DNA of 64,000 nucleotides from Rhizoctonia solani. Lineage: Eukaryota; Basidiomycota; Agaricomycetes; Cantharellales; Ceratobasidiaceae. The translations under genes were made by a program, and so were the position numbers. Location of the stretch: the NCBI RefSeq assembly GCF_016906535.1, contig NC_057381.1, positions 372,001 to 436,000 of the forward strand, in the 5' to 3' direction. Below are positions 1 through 10,514 of the stretch, in pieces; the first letter of the stretch is position 1, and the number at the start of each line of letters is the position of its first letter. The notes below the pieces were generated by a model. The model made no database searches and was not told the origin of the DNA. It worked only from the letters and a program-made list of their open reading frames with translations.

Positions 1-735
1 TGTGGTCTGAGTCAATGCGGCAATCTTCCTGGCAGCCGCCCTCTTTGCGTCCGGATCGGCGAAGGCTTCCTTGAATTTGGCCGTTAAGGCCGGGATAGTG
101 GTTGGAGGGTTACCCTTGCCCTTGATGATGGTTCCGATGATGGGGAGGGCCCAGTTGGCGGCCTTATCTGTCATGTGGTATAAAATCCATACCACCATCT
201 GTTCCTCCTCATCAAACTGATCCCTGTGGAGGGCAACCCAAAGGAGCATCCGATCAAGCCATTGTGTGGCCTTCCTTCCCCTGGTATCTCCCTTGTAAGG
301 GTCTGGTAACTCCATTTTGGGTCGTTTCACTGAGGACCCAGAGTCGAAGGGGGTGAGGGAGCTAAGGGAGCGTTTAGGCGTTCCCATAGGCTCCTTTTTG
401 GGGACTCTTCTTGGCTCCCCTTCTTCCTTGGAGTCAAAGCCTGTGCCTCTTGAAGGGCGGAAGGGGGCCTTGAGTCCAGGCCTAACCGTTTCTGGAGTGT
501 GAGCTTCTCCCCCTGTATGAGTGGGGGGAGTGATAGGCCCAGTCGATGGGCCAGGTTTGGCTTGGGCTCCGCCCTGATCCTTGTCTCCAACGAGGTCGTT
601 GGTCTCCTTGCATATGGCTTTGAGCTCTGAGAGCTGTTGGCCTTGAGTGTGAACTTGGGCCTGCAAGGACCCGACTTGGCTGGTGAGGGTTTGGATAGCC
701 TCAAGGAGAGAGGCAAGGGTCGGCTCCGGTTCCAT
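1..735 (-). CDS. gag: Gag polyprotein of A1 (N-terminal part, open to the window edge)
   Basis: Structural capsid protein of a Ty3/gypsy element. The reading frame runs open from an ATG at 735 to the window edge, 245 codons, with no stop or frameshift. It starts MEPEP, has a coiled-coil-like stretch around residues 8-45, a Pro/Ser/Lys-rich linker, and then the start of the capsid domain with the WLDRMLLWVALH and WILYHMTDKAANWAL motifs also seen in B1 and B2. An upstream GTG at the position of the family C gag ATG suggests that the ancestral start was lost in family B, so I chose the MEPEP start. The zinc knuckle would lie outside the window. Confidence 0.85.
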   Translation of the reverse strand, partial: MEPEPTLASLLEAIQTLTSQVGSLQAQVHTQGQQLSELKAICKETNDLVGDKDQGGAQAKPGPSTGPITPPTHTGGEAHTPETVRPGLKAPFRPSRGTGFDSKEEGEPRRVPKKEPMGTPKRSLSSLTPFDSGSSVKRPKMELPDPYKGDTRGRKATQWLDRMLLWVALHRDQFDEEEQMVVWILYHMTDKAANWALPIIGTIIKGKGNPPTTIPALTAKFKEAFADPDAKRAAARKIAALTQTT

Positions 736-1237
736 TCCGGGCAGGTGTTGCGGAGGGGGTGATGGGCCGCGAGAGGGTGGTTGGGAGCGGGTTGCCACGG
801 AACGTTGAGAGGATCGACTGGGGGGACGGGAGTATGGATGGGGGACGCCAGAGCGTGTGGATGGAATGTTTGAAACGGCGTGGGGGAATAGAGTGCCTGT
901 GACAGGACTTATGAGCGGTTTTTATGCAGAGTATGAACGCTAAACCCTTGCGTCAGACACCTAGCGTTGAACTACCCCTACAACAAATCAACAGATCTGG
1001 CGATCGTGATATGAGCGGGTTTTTAGCAAGCGGGTGAATCAGCTGTCTAGGGTTGCTATCTGCTGTGTTCCGGCGAAACACGTGGTATGCGGGCGATTAG
1101 ACACCGTCTGCCTTATAGCAATTTGGTACTATCTGGGACCGACGACTTTTTGATTATTCTAGTCGAAAGGGGAGTCCGTTCAGATATTTTCCCTTGTGCT
1201 AGTACAGGGGCGCTTCTCGTTGTTGATCAAGCCTACA
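736..1237 (-). other. Untranslated leader of A1
   Basis: About 500 bases between PBS and gag with no long reading frame. It contains blocks shared with the leaders of both family B and family C: an inverted pair AACGCTA (936-942) and TAGCGTT (962-968), a GCCTTATAGCAATTTGGTAC block near 1111, and a CTTGTGCTAGTACAGGG block near 1193. The shared blocks suggest conserved RNA function, possibly packaging or reverse transcription, which is inference. Confidence 0.6.
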
Positions 1238-1253
1238 CAAGTCGATTTTACAA
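1238..1253 (-). other. Primer-binding site of A1, self-priming type
   Basis: Directly inside the 5' LTR. The sequence on the minus strand is TTGTAAAATCGACTTG. Its complement matches the segment just downstream of the TATA box in the A1 LTR (around 1510-1525) with one CG-to-CA difference. This fits self-priming by the transcript 5' end rather than a tRNA primer. Confidence 0.7.
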
Positions 1254-1815
1254 TGTCGTACACCACTGTAAGGTGGGTACACGCTGGTGGGAGCGGGCGC
1301 TTAAGGCCGTACTACTACAAGCTACAAGGTAATCTACTACTATACTAGGCTATCCTAATACCGCTTAAGGCGGCCTACCTATCTATACTACTGCGAAGGG
1401 GCCTTAGGCCTGGGAGGTGTGGTAGGTTAAGTAAGGGGGTTGACTACTGATGACTAATGGGGGCCGGCTACTTAGCTGGCTGGGTGTCCTCCTCAATGAA
1501 TATGAGACGAGGTAAAATTGACTTGGGGTCTCCAAGTGATTTTCCTGCTGTATATATAGGCAAAGCACACTATCTACATGGTCTGTGCGCGTGAGAGAAA
1601 GAAGTATAGAGGACAAATGAGAAGCGTGCTGCGGGCTGCGCAGAAGCGTGGATTTCTCCTAAGCGCCCTTGGCACGGCATCTCGGCGCGGCATCTCGGCA
1701 TAATAAGCGCCGAGATCACGTGATCGAAAAACATAAGATATCAAGTCCGTAAAAAATACTAAAAATAATAGAAAATTAGGGCGATTCTGATGGTATAGTT
1801 AAGGAGGTTATAACA
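1254..1815 (-). repeat. 5' LTR of A1
   Basis: 562 bp, TG...CA ends when read on either strand. It has a TATATATA box near 1552, an upstream CACGTG box near 1717, and repeated CGCTTAAGGCG-like palindromic modules downstream of the predicted start. Closely related to the solo LTR at 17944-18504. Confidence 0.9.
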
Positions 1816-4800
1816 TCTTCACTAAATTGGACTTGCAATGGGGATACAACAATGTCCATGTTAAGGAAGGGGACAAATGGAAGACCGCCTTCTGCACCAA
1901 GTACGGTCTATACAAGTCTCTGGTCATGACCTTTGGCCTGACAAACGCCCCCGCCGCCTTCCAGCACTTCATGAATGAACTGTTCAAAGACTTGCTGGAC
2001 GTATGCGTCATCATTTACCTTGATGACATTCTAATTTACTCCAAGGATGACGCATCTCACGCACAACATGTTCACAAGGTCCTGAAACGGTTAATGGACA
2101 ACCAACTGTTTTGCAAGGCATCAAAATGTACCTTCCACGTTACCTTGGTAGAGTACCTGGGGATCATTGTCTTGAATAAGGGGTTCATTCTGGATAAGCT
2201 CAAAATCCAGGCAGTACAAGAATGGCCAGTACCTACCAAGGTAAAGGAAGTCCAATTGTTCTTAGGGTTTGCCAATTTCCTCCGTTGATTTGTTGCCAAC
2301 TTTAGTCACCTGGCCAGACCATTGCACAATCTGGTTAGGAAGGATACAATCTGGAAATGGGATACCAAGGAACAGGAAGCCTTTCAGGGGCTGAAGGACA
2401 CCATCACCAACACTCTGGTCCTCTGTCACGCTGACCCAACTCAACCATACTTCCTGGAAACAGATGCATCTGGCGCAGCCTTGGGTTCCATACTCAGCCA
2501 ACAACAGGAAGATGGTTGTCTACACCCTCTTGGGTTCCTGTTGGAATCATTCAAAGGGGCAGATGTCCTAGACGTCTATAAGGACGTCAAGGAGGAGGGC
2601 GCTTGCGGCTGGATGTAACTAAGTAGAAACCGCGTAAGGCGGTGGCAAGCTATCCTACAACAACAACCAGCTATACTACAGTGACCAAGGCCATAAGGGC
2701 AATGGCAAGCTAGGTAAGTACAACAAAGAAGCCGCTTAAGGCAGTGTAAACTAAGTAACTAAGTAAGTGGTTGCTGGGCTGTAAGGCCCTTGTACAATGT
2801 GGGATGCAACAAGAGGTAATTGACCTGGGTGTTACCATGGTTGGTTGGCCTCCTTATATATTACAGAGCTACCTAATTACAAATACTATTATGTGCAATA
2901 CCGTATCAAATAAGAACCCCAATCCGTAGTTGGCCTTACTCATGCATACGTGTCACTGACGTGTCATAGTGATGTCATCAGGTGGAGGTGGCTACGTATG
3001 CTGAGGTAAGCGTGGATGGGGACGTGGCTTGGCGCTCAGCATATGGTATAAGCGCCAAAGTCACGTGATCAAAAATGTTGTCCGTTTGCCTTCATTCAAA
3101 ATCGAGAAAATAGGAATAAATTCCCTGGTATTGAGTGTGTCTACAACAGCAGAGCAGAACTATGACACCCACAACAAGGAGCTTCTAGCAATCATATGCT
3201 CCTTTGAGTATTGGCGTATCTTCTTGGAAGGAACAGCTCACCCCATCACGGTCTTCACCAATCACCGGAACTTGGAATACTGGAAGGAATCCCAAACGTT
3301 CAACTGCCGCCATGCCAGATGGCACCTACTACTAGCCGGTTATAACTTCCAAATTGTGTACAGACCCGGAAAACAATCAGGAAAGCCAGATGCCTTGTCA
3401 CAACAAGCGGATCATGCGGACATCCCACCAGAACCCCAGTCCATGTTACCATACCTGGTGTTTGCCAATGTTGCCTTAGTTACACCAGAGAAGGAGCTGC
3501 AACAACAAATTGAGGCATCCCTGGATCAAGACAAGTCCCTGGAGGAAATCCTCCAATTCCTGCAGAACAAATCCAAAGCACCCCCCTCCATCAAATGCGC
3601 GTTTAAGGATTATGAAATGGAGGCTGGCCTACTCTTCTACCAAGGACGGATTGTGGTCCCTGATGTTGGGACATTAAGGACAGATCTACTGCGCATATTT
3701 CACAACAGCCCCTTGGCAGGACATCCAGGAAGACAGCGCACGCTAGAGTTGGTATCAAGGAGCTACTACTGGCCTGGTATCCGTGCTGATACATATTGGC
3801 ATGTGGATTCCTGTGAGATATGCCAACGGATCAGGAAACCTAAATACGTGTCTATCCCCCCTCAGCCCCTTGAAGTCCCTGTTAGACCCTGGCAGCACGT
3901 GTCTTACAACATGATAGTAGACCTACCAAAGGACGGGAGCAGCAACTCAATCCTAGTAATTGTCAACAGCTTCACAAAGTACGGGATATTTGTGAAATGC
4001 TCCAAGAAGCTCAAGGCACCCGAGCTAGCGGAGCTATTCCTGGAAAACGTATGGAAGCGCCATGGCATGCCAGAAAAGACCATATCCAACAGGGGGAGGA
4101 TCTTCAACAACAAATTCCTACAAGCCCTATACAAACGCCTTGGCATTGACCCTCACTTTTCCTCCGCCTATCATCCCCAGAGCAACGGACAAACAGAACG
4201 CGTCAACCCGTCCATCAAACACTTCCTCAGGGCTTACTCAGGGGTTAATCAAAGGGACTGGACCAGATGGCTTCCCATGGCAGAATTTGCATACAACAAT
4301 GCCATACATAGCAGCACAGGCAAGACTCCTTTCAAGGCCTTGTATGGATGGGAACCCACCTTAACTCCGTCAAATGTACCAACAGACGTTCCAGAAGCAG
4401 ATGATCTTGCCCAAACAATGGAGGCACAATGGAAGGAAGTAGAATTGGCACTCCAGCAATCTAAAAAACAAATGTTGGCCAGGGAAAGTGGAAACCCAAC
4501 GGAATTTGAGATGGGAGAAGAAGTTTGGCTAGATGCCAAGAATGTCAACCTCAAAACCCTGAGTCCCAAGCTAATGGAACAACGCTTAGGGCCATTCAAG
4601 GTTTCTGAGAAAATCTCCAACCGGGCTTACCGCCTAGAACTTCCCCCAACAATGCAGATCCACAACGTCTTCTATGTAGGGCTCCTATCTAAGGTCAAAA
4701 GGGACAAGAAGCGCGCCTTTGAGAATTGCCCCCCACCAGTCACCATAGACGGAGAAGAAGAGTACAAGGTGGAAGGGATTACCAATGCCAAAGAAAGGGA

Positions 4801-4972
4801 TGGGAAATGGTTTTTCCAAGTCAAGTGGAAGGGATACGGGTCCAAGGAGAACACATGGGAACCCCAAGAAAACTTAAAAAACGCCAAAAAAATTTTAGAA
4901 AAATACAAAAAAGACATGAGAAAGAAGGCCCTCAGCGCTGCCAAGGCCCTTAAGAGGGGGGCAGTGTTGTAG
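1816..4972 (+). pseudogene. pol: Pol of element C0, broken copy (RT, RNase H, integrase, chromodomain)
   Basis: Plus-strand Ty3/gypsy polyprotein, truncated at its 5' end inside RT by insertion of A1. RT keeps IYLDDILIYS (about 2017-2046). A TGA at 2286-2288 replaces an Arg codon. A solo LTR (2564-3148) splits the RNase H domain: SFKGA precedes it and QNYDTHNKELLAI follows it. After the LTR the frame runs to 4972 with the integrase zinc motif (H..H..C..C), the D, D (SNRGR, where C1 has SDRGR) and E (TERVN) region, and a C-terminal chromodomain (VEGI...FFQVKWKGYG...NTWEP). The stop TAG lies eight bases into the 3' LTR. Non-functional. Confidence 0.92.
2564..3148 (-). repeat. Solo LTR S1 (family C) inside C0 pol
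   Basis: 585 bp, ends TGTCCTAG... and ...TCTACAACA on the plus strand, so it is in minus orientation relative to family C transcription. It is flanked by a perfect 5-bp duplication GCAGA (2559-2563 and 3149-3153). Removing the LTR plus one duplication restores the pol reading frame. Solo LTRs arise by LTR-LTR recombination that removes the internal region. Confidence 0.95.
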
Positions 4973-5148
4973 ACACATTCAATACCAGGGAATTTATCCC
5001 CATTTTCTCAATTTTAAACAAAGGCAAACAGACAACATTTTCAAACACGTGACTTTGGCGCTTATATCATACGCTAAGCGCCAAGCCACGCCCCCACCCA
5101 CGCTGACCTCAGCATACGTAGCCACCTCCACCTGATGACATCACTATG

Positions 5149-5721
5149 TGTCCTAGACGTCTGTAAGGACGTCAAGGGCGCGGGCGCTTGTGGCCGTATG
5201 GATGTACAATAGGTACCGCTTAAGGCGGCAAAGTCTACCCTACAACGTCTAACTACTAAACTACAACAACCAAGGCCTTATGGGCAATGGCGGGCTACGT
5301 ATGTACAGTGGAAGCAACGCTTAAGGCGTTGTAGTGCTACTTAGTGATCTGGCTGTAAGGCCTTGTACAAGTGGGGATGCAACAAGAGGTAATCAACCTG
5401 GGTGTTACCATGGTCGGTTGGCCTCCTTATATATTCTACAGAGTGACTAATTACAAATACATCATATCCAATATATAATCCAATAAGAACCCCGCTCCGC
5501 AGTCGGCCTTACTCATGCATACGTGTCACTGACGTGTCATAGTGATGTCATTGGTGGAGGTGGCTACGTGTGCTGAGGTAAGCGCGGGAGGGGACGTGGC
5601 TTTGGCGCTTAGCGTATGATATAGGTGCCAAAGTCACATGATCGAAGATGTTGTTTGTTAGGTTTTGTTTAAATTCGAGAAAATGGGAATAAATTCCCTG
5701 GTATCAAGTGTGTCTACAACA
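5149..5721 (-). repeat. Solo LTR S2 (family C) inside the C0 3' LTR
   Basis: 573 bp in minus orientation, flanked by CTATG on both sides (5144-5148 and 5722-5726). It is an LTR inserted in another LTR of the same family in opposite orientation. It carries the CTCCTTATATATTC TATA region, the CACATGATC degenerate form of the CACGTGATC box, and CGCTTAAGGCG modules. Confidence 0.95.
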
Positions 5722-6062
5722 CTATGACACGTCAGTGACATGTATGCATGAGTAAGGCCGACTGTGGATTGGGGTTCTTATTTGATACAGTATTGCATAT
5801 AATTGTATTTGTAATTAGGTAGCTCTGTAATATATAAGGAGGCCAACTGACCATGGTAACACCCAGGTCAATTACCTCTTGTTGCATCCCTAATTTGTAC
5901 AAGGCCTTAGGCCAGCAACTACTAAGTCACCACCTGTACTTGTTGCCTTAAGCAACTTCTCCATTGTAGACACATAGCTTGCCATTGTCACTAGGACTTT
6001 GGTCATTGTACTTAGATAGTTAGTTGTTGTAGGTAGCCTCCCCACCGCCTTAAGCAGTCTAC

Positions 6063-6623
6063 TGTTGTACACCACTGTAAGGTGGGTACTCGCTAGTGAA
6101 GATGGGCGCTTAAGGCCGTACTACTACAAGCACACGTATGTATCTATCTTATCTAAGGCTATACTACTGGCGCTTAAGGCGCTCTAGTGCTATCTACTGC
6201 TGACAGAGGGGCTGGAGGCCTGGGAGGTGTGGTAGGTGAAGGTAGGGGATAACGTCAGCTGAACTTCTGGGGGCCGGTTACTTAACTGGCTGGAGCCTCC
6301 TCAATGAATATGAGATGAGGTAAAATCAACTTGGTGTCTCCAAGCAATTTCCCTGCTGTATATATAAACAAAGCACACTATCTACATGGTCTGTGCGCGT
6401 GAGAGAAAGAAGTAGCTAAGACAAATAAGAAGCATGCTGCGGGCTGCGCAGAAGCGTGGATTTCTCCTAAGCGCCCTTGGCACAGCATCTCGGCGCGGCA
6501 TCTCTGCATAATAAGCGCCGAGATCACGTGATCGAAAAACAAAAGATATCAAGTCCGTAAAAAATACTAAAAATATCAGAAAAAACGTGCGAGTCCGATG
6601 GTATATGTTAGGAGGTTATGACA
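6063..6623 (-). repeat. 3' LTR of B2
   Basis: 561 bp, plus-strand ends TGTTGTACACC and GGTTATGACA. It follows the B2 polypurine tract (the C-run at 6626-6634 on the plus strand). Near-identical to the LTR at 17121-17681. Confidence 0.95.
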
Positions 6624-6634
6624 TTGCCCCCCCC

Positions 6635-9118
6635 TTAAAGGCTCTTGGCGGAGTCACAAGCCTTTTTCAGTTGTGACCTGTTAAAGCGTTGGATTTCCTC
6701 TTGACTGTGTTCCAAGAGTTCTTCTGGTTCCCATGAATTGTCTTCTGGTCCGTATCCTTTCCATTTGATCAGGTAGAACCATTTTCCTTTTTGCCTTTTG
6801 GAGTCAATGATCTGTTCCACTTCATATTCTTCTTCCCCTTCAATTGTTTCTGGAGGGGGACGTTCCGGGAAGGGTTGGCTGGGAGATTCGTAAACCTTGG
6901 ATAACAGCCCTACGTAGAATACGTCATGGATCTTTAGGGTTTCTGGAAGTTTCAGGCGGTACGCGTGGCTGGATATTTTCTCTAAGACTTCAAAAGGACC
7001 TAATCTCTTGGGGTCCAATTTGTTAGAGTTGGTTCTTAGTTCCACGTTTTTTCCATCCAGCCATACTTTTTTGCCAATTGCGTATTCTGGAATTATTCCC
7101 TTGTTCCCTGCCATCCTTTCCTTTGTAAGTCTCAGAGCGGATTCTGCCTCTTTCCATTCTTGAGCTAGGGTGTCTGCTACGTGGTCGGCTTCTGGGACAT
7201 TTGCCGGCACATTGGATGGACTCATGACGGGACTTCTTCCATAGACAAGTTCAAAGGGGGTTTTGCCAGTAGCCGAGTGTCTAGCGTTGTTGTACGCATA
7301 TTCTGCTAATGGTAACCAGGTAGCCCAGTCTGAATGGTCTGCCGCAACGTAGGATCTAAGATAGAACTCAATGAATTGGTTCACTCTTTCTGTTTGTCCG
7401 TCCAATTCCAGGTGGTAGGCTGAGGAGAAGGCCGGGTTGACCCCAAGGCGTTGGTACAGTGCTCTTAGGAATTTTCCTGTGAACGTTGTTCTGCGGTCTG
7501 AGACTGTCTTGACCGGTAGTCCGTGTAACTTCCAAACATGGGTGATGAACAGGTCTGCTAGGCCCTTGGCTGTGACCTTCTTTGTGGTTGGGATGAAGTG
7601 ACCAAACTTAGAGAAGGAGTCGATTACGACTAGAATTGCATTGTACCCACTAGACTTGGGGAATCCCGTGATGAAGTCATAGGATATTGTGTGGAAAGGG
7701 AACGGGGGGACTTCTAAGGGCTTTAGGGAAATAACGGGGGCGTGCGCGCGGCGGTTGGCTTGGCAGATAGGACAGCACTCTACCCATTCCTTAGCGGATG
7801 ACTTCATTCCTGGCCACCAGTAGTTGCGGTTCAGGAGCTCTAGGGTTCTTTGTTGCCCAGGGTGTCCCGCCAGGGGGGAGTCGTGGAATTCTTTAAGCAA
7901 TCGTTCCTTGATGAGCTCCGAGTCTGGAACTACCAATTTTCCGCAATACCATAGGAGATCTTCCTCCCAATCATAGTCCCGGTAGGCTTTTCAAATGGAT
8001 GGAGGTGCATTGTCCGCATCCTCTGTCAGGAATTGGATGATGGGTTCCAGGGATGGATCATCCTTCAGTTTCTCTTGGATTTCTGTAACAATCTCAAGTT
8101 CCGCTTCTGACGTGTTGGCAAAGACCTCTGATGGTAACATGATTTCTGGCTCCTGAGGTGAATCAATATAGTCTGAGCGTCTGGACAATGCATCTGGTTT
8201 CCCCGACTGTTTACCTGGTTGGTAGTGGATTTCAAAGTTGAAGTCACTCAGGAAGATGCGCCATCTGGCATGCCTCCGGTTAAAAGTCCTAGCCTGCATC
8301 CAATATTCCAGGTTCCTGTGGTCTGTGAAGACCTGGATTGGCTTGTCTGTCGCTTCCAGGAAAATACGCCATTCTTCCAGGGCTTTGATGATTGCTAGAA
8401 GCTCCTTATTGTGGGTGTCATAGTTGGCTTCAGCACCGGAAAAGGACTTGGACATATATGCAACTGGATGAAGGCGGTTATCCTCTGCTCGTTGGCTTAG
8501 GATAGCTCCCATGGCTACCCCTGATGCGTCTGTTTCTAGGTAGTAGGGAAGGCTGGGGTTGGAATGGATTAGGACGGGTGACTGGGTGACAAGGGACTTT
8601 AGCTCCTGGAAAGCAGCTTCCTCCAGGTTACCCCATAACCAAGGGGTTTCCTTTTTGGTGAGATTATGCAGGGGGCGTGCAATGGAGCTAAAATTGGGAA
8701 TGAATTGGCGGAGGTAGTTGGCAAATCCTAGGAAGGCCTGGACCTGTTTGACACTTTTGGGACTGGGCCATGTCATGCCTAGGATAGCCGGGGTGTTGCC
8801 TATGGGGCAAACAAGGAAAGGGATGTGGTGTGAATGGCCATTGGCCAAGACCGCGAGTTGAACCTGGTGCCAAATGCGACCAGTCTGGGATATAGTACCA
8901 TCTAACATTCTCACAACTCGTGGATTTTTGAGTTGGGTTTTTGGGATTTTATATTTTTCCACAATCAAGGGGGAGATAAAGTTTGATGTGGCTCCTGAAT
9001 CGATGAGGGTTCGGAGGTGTTCCGTCGGGAAATTGTGCAGTTCAAGATTGATAAATAAGAGAGGCTTTTTATTCGAGTCCATAGCCAGAGATACAATTTC
9101 ACAATCCAATACATGCAC
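6635..9118 (-). pseudogene. pol: Pol of B2 (RT core deleted, one nonsense codon)
   Basis: Reads on the minus strand: protease (LIDSGATSNFIS), then a direct jump from the post-protease segment ILGMTW to the RT-RNase H connection (VKQVQAFLGFANYL), then RNase H (LETDASGVAMGAILS), integrase (H..H..C..C, DSFSKFGHF, SDRRTTF, DGQTERVNQ) and chromodomain ending near 6635. Compared with B1 about 890 bp of RT, including the YLDD active site, are gone, with the breakpoint at a short CATGGCCC-like match near 8770. A TGA near 7988 replaces an Arg codon between RNase H and integrase. It cannot encode a working RT. Confidence 0.92.
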
Positions 9119-9165
9119 ATCTATTTTAGGGGCCAGGGGCTTGACGGTAGTCCTTGGCCTTAGTC

Positions 9166-9172
9166 TTTTCCC
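9166..9172 (-). other. -1 frameshift heptamer, B2 gag/pol
   Basis: GGGAAAA on the minus strand in the phase G GGA AAA, followed by GAC TAA. Pol is open in the -1 frame from this point. Same heptamer, phase and distance from the stop as in B1, C1 and C2. Confidence 0.7.
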
Positions 9173-9433
9173 GACCCTTCTTCCTCTGCAACCTTAGCTA
9201 CCTCCTTGATGGTAGCTTTCCAGCCATTGGGGCATTGTTTGATCCCGTGGCCCTTCTGACCACACTTGACGCAAAGTCCTGATGCGCGGCAACAATCCCG
9301 TTCCTCCGGAGTGACATAATTGGGGTCCTTGGACAGGCGGACCCTGGTGGTGGTAGTGGAGGTGGCCACGGTGGCCGGGGACTTGGCTGGTGCCTTTTTA
9401 GGGCAATTCTCCTCATTTTTGCGGCGGATGTTG

Positions 9434-9994
9434 TGTTACAATCCCCTAACATATACCACTAGATTCCTACGATTTTTCTGATATTTTTAGTATTTTTTAC
9501 GGACCTGATATCTTTCGTTTTTCGATCACGTGATCTCGGCGCCTATTATGCCGAGATGCCGCGCCGAGATGCCGTGCCAAGGGCGCTTAGGAATAATCCA
9601 CGCTTCTGCGCAGCCCGCAGCACGCTTCTCTTTTCACATGTAGGCTTCTATTCACACACGCACAGACCACATGTAGTTAGCAGTTTTGTCTATATATACA
9701 GCAGGAAAATCGCTTGGAGATCCCAAGTCAATTTTACCTTGCCTCTTACACATTAGAGAAGGTAGCCAGCCAGCTAAGTAGCCAGCCCCTAGTAGTATCA
9801 GTAGCACTCACCCCCTTACTTAACCTACCACACCTCCAGGCCTCAGGCCCCATTGCCACCAGTAGATAGAAGTAGAGCGCCTTAAGCGCTATTAGTATAG
9901 CCTTAGATAGTTGACTTACATAAGCCAGTGTAGTAGTACGGCCTCAAGCGCCCGCTCCCATTAGCGTGTACCCACCTTACAGTGGTGTACAACA
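9434..9994 (+). repeat. 5' LTR of B1 with promoter
   Basis: 561 bp, TGTTACAATC... to ...GTGTACAACA. U3 has a TCACGTGATC box (9527 region) and GCGC-containing inverted repeats around GCCGAGATGCC. The TATATATA box is at 9691; the predicted transcript start CAAGTCAATTTTAC at 9724 is about 33 bases downstream. R/U5 holds the GAGCGCCTTAAGCGCT module near 9875. Confidence 0.93.
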
Positions 9995-10010
9995 TTGTAA
10001 AATCGACTTG
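9995..10010 (+). other. Primer-binding site of B1, self-priming type
   Basis: TTGTAAAATCGACTTG immediately after the 5' LTR. Bases 9997-10010 are the exact reverse complement of 15416-15429 (CAAGTCGATTTTAC) in the 3' LTR, which sits at the predicted RNA 5' end. The 5' LTR copy (9724-9737) has one CG-to-CA change. No classical tRNA 3'-end complement starting TGG is visible here. Confidence 0.8.
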
Positions 10011-10514
10011 CTGTAGGCTTTTGATCAACAACAAGAGGACTCCCAGTACTAGCACAAGGGAAATAACCGTGATCGGGGCCACCTTGCGGAGCATAATAAT
10101 CAAAAGCTCCCCACCCCCACGTAGTACCGACTTGCTATAAGGCTGACGAGCTCTGATCGCCCGCATACCCCAAGTTTTGCCTGAACTCAGTAGTCAGCAA
10201 CCCTAGACCGCTGAAATACCCGCTTGCTGAAAACCCGCTCATATCACGACCGCCAGGTCTGTTGATTTGTTGTAGGGACAGTCCAACGCTAGGTACTAGA
10301 CGCAAGGGTTTAGCGTTAGTATACTACAGAAAAACCGCTCATAAGTCCTGTCACAGGCACCTTCCCCCACACCGTTTCCACAATTCCCTCTACTTGCTCT
10401 GGAGCCCCACACCCATACTCCCGTCCTCCCAGTCAATCCAGTCAACGTTCCGTGGCAACCCGCTCCCAACCACCCTCTCGCGGCCCATCACCCCCTCCGC
10501 AACACCTGCCCAGA
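10011..10514 (+). other. Untranslated leader of B1
   Basis: About 500 bases without a convincing gene. It contains the blocks shared by B and C leaders: AGTACTAGCACAAGG near 10046 region, GCCTGAC/TATAGCAAGTCGG variants near 10125, and the CGCTA/TAGCG hairpin arms near 10288-10315 upstream of gag. Confidence 0.55.

Larger units (their letters stand above)
1..1815 (-). mobile_element. Ty3/gypsy element A1 (family B), 5' part only
   Basis: Minus-strand LTR retrotransposon. The window contains its 5' LTR (1254-1815), PBS, untranslated leader and the first 245 codons of gag; the rest lies left of position 1. The LTR abuts an interrupted pol of element C0 at 1816, so A1 inserted into C0. The expected 5-bp target duplication (TCTTC at 1816-1820) cannot be confirmed because the other end is outside the window. 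It is the same family as B1 and B2 by LTR, leader and gag similarity. Confidence 0.9.

Noticed and set aside
10452..10514. Gag start of B1 at 10452
   Set aside because: The codon is GTG. The family C equivalent is ATG, but in family B the first usable start is ATG 10515.
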